A DNA stretch of 17,039 nt from CAZRRV01 sp045660865. GTDB taxonomy: Bacteria; Bacillota; Clostridia; Oscillospirales; Acutalibacteraceae. Shown here piece by piece: positions 13,771 through 17,039 of the stretch. The translations under genes and the position numbers were made by a program. Below the pieces are notes generated by a model. That model was not told where the DNA came from and ran no database searches. It saw only the letters and a list, made by a program, of their open reading frames with translations. Every line of letters begins with the position of its first letter. Position 1 is the stretch's first letter. The stretch covers positions 1 through 17,039 of the forward strand of contig JAZREP010000021.1 of NCBI GenBank assembly GCA_045660865.1. Reading direction: 5' to 3'.

Positions 13771-13798
13771 TTGAAAAAATTTTTATCTATTGTATAAT
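13771..13798 (+). promoter_or_regulatory. nrdD-nrdG promoter
   Basis: TTGAAA (13771-13776) and TATAAT (13793-13798) with a 16-bp spacer. The leader is about 80 nt and contains a hairpin CAGTGG...CCACTG (13815-13820 with 13830-13835) and an NrdR-box-like site. Confidence 0.75.
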
Positions 13799-13840
13799 GA
13801 TATGTGCAGTCAATCAGTGGTGATAAACGCCACTGCGATA

Positions 13841-13856
13841 ATACTATATATTGTGG
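13841..13856. promoter_or_regulatory. NrdR-box-like site
   Basis: ATACTATATATTGTGG matches the NrdR consensus acaCwAtATaTwGtgt at 14 of 16 positions, including the whole CwAtATaTwG core. It lies in the nrdD leader, downstream of the promoter. NrdR normally binds two boxes. A weaker candidate overlaps the promoter (13780-13795, 8 of 10 core positions), but the 61-bp centre distance is longer than usual. Confidence 0.5.
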
Positions 13857-13883
13857 TTTATAATTTGGAAGGGATGGGGAAAT

Positions 13884-16010
13884 ATGCAGGTTGTTAAAAG
13901 AGACGGACGTGCAATGGATTTTGACCGCAGTAAAATTTACAACGCTATAAACAAGGCTAATGCGGCAGTAGAAGAAACCGAGCGTGTCACTCACGAGCAA
14001 ATCGAAGAAGTTATCGATTATATTGAAAGTAAAAACCGCAAAAGAATGTTGGTTGAGGATATACAAGATATTGTAGAGAGCAAATTGATGTCCTTTGGTA
14101 AGTATGTTTTGGCAAAGGCATATATTATTTACCGTTACAATCGTGCTTTGGTTCGTAAAGCAAACACAACCGACGATTCTATTTTGAGCCTTATTCAGCG
14201 TAGCAATAAGGATGTTATGGAGGAAAACTCCAATAAAAACGCCGTTGTTGCTTCTACTCAGCGTGACCTTATCGCAGGTGAGGTATCAAAGGACCTTACC
14301 CGCCGTGTGTTATTACCTGAGCATATTTCAAAGGCGCACGATGAGGGCGTTTTGCATTTCCACGATGCAGACTACTTCATTCAACCTATTTTCAACTGCT
14401 GCTTAATTGATATCGGCAATATGCTTGATAACGGTACAGTTATGAACGGCAAGTTGATTGAAAGCCCCAAGAGCTTCCAGGTTGCTTGTACTATTCTTAC
14501 TCAAATTATTGCTGCTGTTGCAAGCAGTCAGTACGGCGGTCAGTCGGTAGACATTCGTCACTTGGGTAAATACTTGCGCAAGAGCTATAAAAAGTTCAAG
14601 GCACAGTTCAAAGAGGAACTCGGTGATAAGGCTACACCTAAGATGATAGACCGCTTGGCAAAGGGCCGTTTAAAAGACGAACTTCGTGCCGGCGTACAAA
14701 CCATTCAATATCAAATCAACACCTTAATGACCACAAACGGACAGTCTCCTTTTGTTACCTTGTTCTTGAATTTGGATAAGGACGACCCGTACATTGCTGA
14801 AAACGCAATGATTATTGAGGAGATTTTGCGTCAGCGCCATGAGGGTATTAAGAATGAAAAGGGTGTATATGTTACCCCTGCATTCCCCAAGCTTGTTTAT
14901 GTTCTTGATGAGCACAACTGCTTAAAAGGCGGTAAGTACGATTATATTACACGCATGGCTGTTAAATGCTCTGCTAAGAGAATGTATCCTGACTACATTT
15001 CTGCCAAGAAAATGCGTGAGCATTATGAGGGTAATGTATTCAGTCCTATGGGTTGCCGTTCTTTCCTTTCTCCGTGGAAGGATGAAAACGGAAACTACAA
15101 GTTTGAAGGCCGCTTCAACCAAGGTGTTGTCAGCCTTAACCTGCCTCAGATTGGTATTGTTTCCAAGGGCAATGAGGAAGTGTTCTGGCAGGAGATGGAC
15201 AAACGCTTAGACCTCTGCTATGAGGCTTTGATGATTCGCCACAACGCTCTTAAAAAGGTTACCTCTGACGTTAGCCCTGTGCATTGGCAATACGGCGCTT
15301 TGGCTCGTCTTGAAAAGGGCGAAAGCATTGAAAAATTGTTGTTTGGTGGATACTCCTCCATTTCTTTGGGCTACATTGGTCTTTACGAGGTTACTAAGCT
15401 CGTAAAGGGCGTAAGCCATACCACACCTGAGGGAACAGAGTTTGCGCTTAAGGTAATGAACCGCCTGCGCAAAGCCTGTGACGATTGGAAGGCACAGACC
15501 AATATCGGTTTTGCTCTTTACGGTACACCGGCAGAGTCGCTTTGTTATCGTTTCGCAAGAATTGATAAAGAGCGTTTCGGTACCATTGAAGATGTAACCG
15601 ATAAGGGTTACTATACAAACTCTTACCATATTGATGTCCGTGAGGATATTGACGCTTTTGAAAAGTTTGAGTTTGAAAGCCAGTTCCAGAAGATTTCTTC
15701 CGGCGGTGCGATTTCGTATGTTGAAATCCCCAATATGCGTCATAACTTGGCTGCTATTGAAGAGGTTGTTAAGTTTATCTATGACAACATTCAGTACGCT
15801 GAGTTTAACACCAAGTCTGACTACTGTCATTGCTGCGGTTTTGACGGTGAAATCGTAATCAACCAAGATAATGAGTGGGAATGCCCCGCTTGCGGCAACA
15901 AGGACCACAGCAAGATGAACGTTACTCGTCGTACCTGCGGATACTTGGGTGAGAATTTCTGGAACGTTGGTAAAACCAAGGAAATTAAGGCAAGGGTGCT
16001 GCATCTGTAA
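13884..16010 (+). CDS. nrdD: Anaerobic ribonucleoside-triphosphate reductase, 708 aa
   Basis: NrdD reduces ribonucleotides to deoxyribonucleotides without oxygen, using a glycyl radical. ATG at 13884 follows AAGGGA; homologues begin with this 'MQVVKRDGR', so upstream in-frame starts are rejected. Residues 1-92 are an ATP-cone ('VKRDGRAMDFDRSKIYNAI'), the allosteric activity site. The catalytic barrel follows ('FHDADYFIQP', 'NCCLIDIGNMLDNG', 'SSQYGGQSVDI'). The C-terminus has zinc-binding CHCCG and CPACG motifs, and the radical loop 'RRTCGYLGENFWN' with Gly686 as the radical site. The length is normal. The stop codon overlaps the nrdG start by one base (TAATG), so the two are translationally coupled. 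Confidence 0.97.
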   Translation: MQVVKRDGRAMDFDRSKIYNAINKANAAVEETERVTHEQIEEVIDYIESKNRKRMLVEDIQDIVESKLMSFGKYVLAKAYIIYRYNRALVRKANTTDDSILSLIQRSNKDVMEENSNKNAVVASTQRDLIAGEVSKDLTRRVLLPEHISKAHDEGVLHFHDADYFIQPIFNCCLIDIGNMLDNGTVMNGKLIESPKSFQVACTILTQIIAAVASSQYGGQSVDIRHLGKYLRKSYKKFKAQFKEELGDKATPKMIDRLAKGRLKDELRAGVQTIQYQINTLMTTNGQSPFVTLFLNLDKDDPYIAENAMIIEEILRQRHEGIKNEKGVYVTPAFPKLVYVLDEHNCLKGGKYDYITRMAVKCSAKRMYPDYISAKKMREHYEGNVFSPMGCRSFLSPWKDENGNYKFEGRFNQGVVSLNLPQIGIVSKGNEEVFWQEMDKRLDLCYEALMIRHNALKKVTSDVSPVHWQYGALARLEKGESIEKLLFGGYSSISLGYIGLYEVTKLVKGVSHTTPEGTEFALKVMNRLRKACDDWKAQTNIGFALYGTPAESLCYRFARIDKERFGTIEDVTDKGYYTNSYHIDVREDIDAFEKFEFESQFQKISSGGAISYVEIPNMRHNLAAIEEVVKFIYDNIQYAEFNTKSDYCHCCGFDGEIVINQDNEWECPACGNKDHSKMNVTRRTCGYLGENFWNVGKTKEIKARVLHL

Positions 16011-16546
16011 TGAATTATGCAACCATTAAAAAATATGATGTTGCGAACGGTCCGGGAGTGCGTGTATCGCTTTTTGTAAGCGGTTGCACACACGGTTGTA
16101 AGAATTGCTTTAATAAAGAGGCATGGGATTTCAATTACGGTAATGCTTTTAGTGAGCAGACTGCCGAAGAAATTTATACAGCGCTTAACAAGGAATATAT
16201 AATGGGTTTTTCACTGCTCGGCGGTGAACCCTTTGAGCCGCAAAATCAGGAGGCTTTAGTATCATTGCTTCGTGAAATTAAACGGCGCTTTCCTCAAAAA
16301 ACTATCTGGTGCTACACCGGATACACGCTGGATAAGGACCTGTGGCAAGACAGCCGTGCCCGCTCGGCCGTAACTGATGAAATGCTCTCTTATATAGACA
16401 TTCTTGTCGACGGAGAGTTCGTAGAGGAACTTAAAAATTTATCAATTCGTTTTCGTGGTTCCTCAAATCAACGGATTATTGATGTACAAAAATCTCTTGC
16501 AAGCAAGAAGGTTATAACCCTTGCAGATGATGAGATACAACCATAG
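16010..16546 (+). CDS. nrdG: Anaerobic ribonucleotide-reductase-activating protein, 178 aa
   Basis: NrdG is a radical-SAM enzyme that installs the glycyl radical on NrdD. The [4Fe-4S] motif is Cys26-x3-Cys30-x2-Cys33 (SGCTHGCKNCFN). 'NGPGVRVSLFVSGC' precedes it, and 'LLGGEPFEPQN' is the SAM-binding GGE motif. 'IWCYTGYT' and 'DILVDGEFVEEL' are further family landmarks. The length is normal and the C-terminus ends naturally. The stop codon TAG is unusual: its TA is the target dinucleotide of the inserted element at 16546-16819 and its G is the element's first base. Removing the element would give TAA, so the protein sequence was not altered. Confidence 0.96.
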   Translation: MNYATIKKYDVANGPGVRVSLFVSGCTHGCKNCFNKEAWDFNYGNAFSEQTAEEIYTALNKEYIMGFSLLGGEPFEPQNQEALVSLLREIKRRFPQKTIWCYTGYTLDKDLWQDSRARSAVTDEMLSYIDILVDGEFVEELKNLSIRFRGSSNQRIIDVQKSLASKKVITLADDEIQP

Positions 16547-16821
16547 GGTGGAGCGGATAATCCGAACTCCGTTTTAAAAAGGCGGATTTTCGCTCATACT
16601 TTGTTAAAATACTCGTTAATCCGAGAGGATTAACTGCGTTTTGTGCCTCGTCTGAACAAAAATCCGCTCTTTTTAAAATCTTCGACCTCAAAGAGAGAAG
16701 ATTTTGAGTGATTTTTATTCAATACAGGCGCAGTAAGGCTGACGCCTTACAAGAATGGATTGGGTAAAAAGCGCCGAAATAAGCCACTTTGAGGCGAGTT
16801 CGGATTATTCGCTCTACCCTA
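16544..16821. mobile_element. TA-flanked miniature inverted-repeat element, ~274 bp
   Basis: The terminal inverted repeats are 24 bp (16546-16569 and 16796-16819) with two mismatches. The left begins GGGTGGAGCGGATAATCC; the right, read inward, begins GGGTAGAGCGAATAATCC. A TA dinucleotide sits outside each end (16544-16545, 16820-16821), as left by IS630/Tc1-mariner-type transposition. It holds no gene. Internal hairpins are TTTTAAAAAGGCGGATTTT with 16659-16678, TTAATCC-GAGA-GGATTAA (16616-16633, a GNRA-type loop), AAAATCTTC...GAAGATTTT (16675-16705) and GTAAGGC-tgac-GCCTTAC (16733-16750). It separates nrdG from its terminator. It could be a MITE or a structured-RNA repeat. Confidence 0.75.
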
Positions 16822-16825
16822 ATAT

Positions 16826-16853
16826 AAAAAGCAGGTTTTCACCTGCTTTTTTT
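16826..16853. terminator. Bidirectional terminator between nrdG and the permease gene
   Basis: AAAAAGCAGGT (16826-16836) pairs with ACCTGCTTTTT (16841-16851), followed by further T residues. It is the original nrdG terminator, now separated from nrdG by the inserted element, and serves the converging permease gene too. Confidence 0.85.
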
Positions 16854-16856
16854 ATA

Positions 16857-17039
16857 TTATCTTTCTTCTCTAAAGTACGGCAGACCCAAAGATGCAGGGG
16901 GCTGATTCTTTTTACGGCTTCGCATACTTGTAATAATAAGAACAATAATTGTTACAACGTAAGGTAACATTTTAAAGAGTTCTTGGTCGGAAAGCGAAAT
17001 TCCGTATTTTGCAAAGAAACCGCTCGCAACATAAAGGGC
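16857..17039 (-). CDS. C-terminus of a nucleoside-type ABC transporter permease (partial)
   Basis: Sixty residues and a TAA stop are visible on the minus strand; the rest lies beyond the window. The segment contains 'ALYVASGFFAKYG', a last transmembrane helix (MLPYVVTIIVLIITS), a basic stretch (MRSRKKN) and the ending 'PPASLGLPYFREER'. The combination of a final helix, an SRKKN-x-PPASLG motif and a short polar tail is typical of the YufQ/NupQ-like inner-membrane permease that works with a BmpA lipoprotein and an ATPase to import nucleosides. The positive residues after the helix place the C-terminus in the cytoplasm. The family call is good; the substrate is inferred. Confidence 0.8.
   Translation of the reverse strand, partial: ALYVASGFFAKYGISLSDQELFKMLPYVVTIIVLIITSMRSRKKNQPPASLGLPYFREER

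Noticed and set aside
15207..16022. 271-residue antisense frame opposite nrdD
   Set aside because: A shadow of the nrdD codon pattern; nrdD is unambiguous on the other strand and no ribosome site or family is seen.

Overview
The window looks like chromosomal DNA of an anaerobic, spore-forming, low-to-mid GC Firmicute. A gut clostridium of the Ruminococcaceae/Oscillospiraceae type is my best guess. The evidence is a SpoVAD sporulation protein remnant, HrcA/CIRCE-type control of groES-groEL, an oxygen-sensitive class III ribonucleotide reductase (NrdD/NrdG), strong AGGAGG-like ribosome sites, and a TnpX-type large serine recombinase. The exact taxon cannot be fixed from sequence reading alone.

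Layout. (1) 1 to about 6,330 is accessory DNA, read here as the right-hand part of an integrated mobile element. It holds G-rich 12-bp repeats, a long non-coding stretch with degenerate direct repeats, three tiny genes, a roughly 350-bp structured leader, a large serine recombinase (1982-3691), a convergent Cro/CI-type repressor (3737-4393), and a cargo operon. The operon encodes a protein with a phage MuF-like Cys/His tail joined to a toxin-like C-terminal domain, followed by two same-length paralogous 82-residue proteins that look like immunity proteins. A convergent DUF2716 gene follows. (2) 6,323-6,721 carries only the C-terminal ~130 residues of SpoVAD. Homology begins abruptly at about 6,332, which suggests the element landed inside spoVAD. 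(3) 6,750-13,030 is ordinary chromosome: an alpha/beta-hydrolase esterase, groES-groEL, galE and purB, each with recognisable promoters and terminators. (4) 13,031-16,546 is an anaerobic deoxyribonucleotide module: a Crp/Fnr regulator divergent from nrdD-nrdG. A perfect 18-bp palindrome and an NrdR-box-like site lie between them. (5) 16,544-16,821 is a TA-flanked ~274-bp element with 24-bp terminal inverted repeats, inserted exactly at the nrdG stop codon. (6) The window ends in the C-terminus of a minus-strand nucleoside-type ABC transporter permease.

How the parts work together. The recombinase, its small upstream partners and the repressor form the mobility/control unit, and the toxin-like/immunity-like operon is its probable cargo. 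NrdG activates NrdD by making its glycyl radical, and the adjacent Crp/Fnr protein is a natural candidate to control the pair. The two items most worth attention are the toxin/double-immunity operon and the small TA-flanked element with RNA-like internal hairpins.
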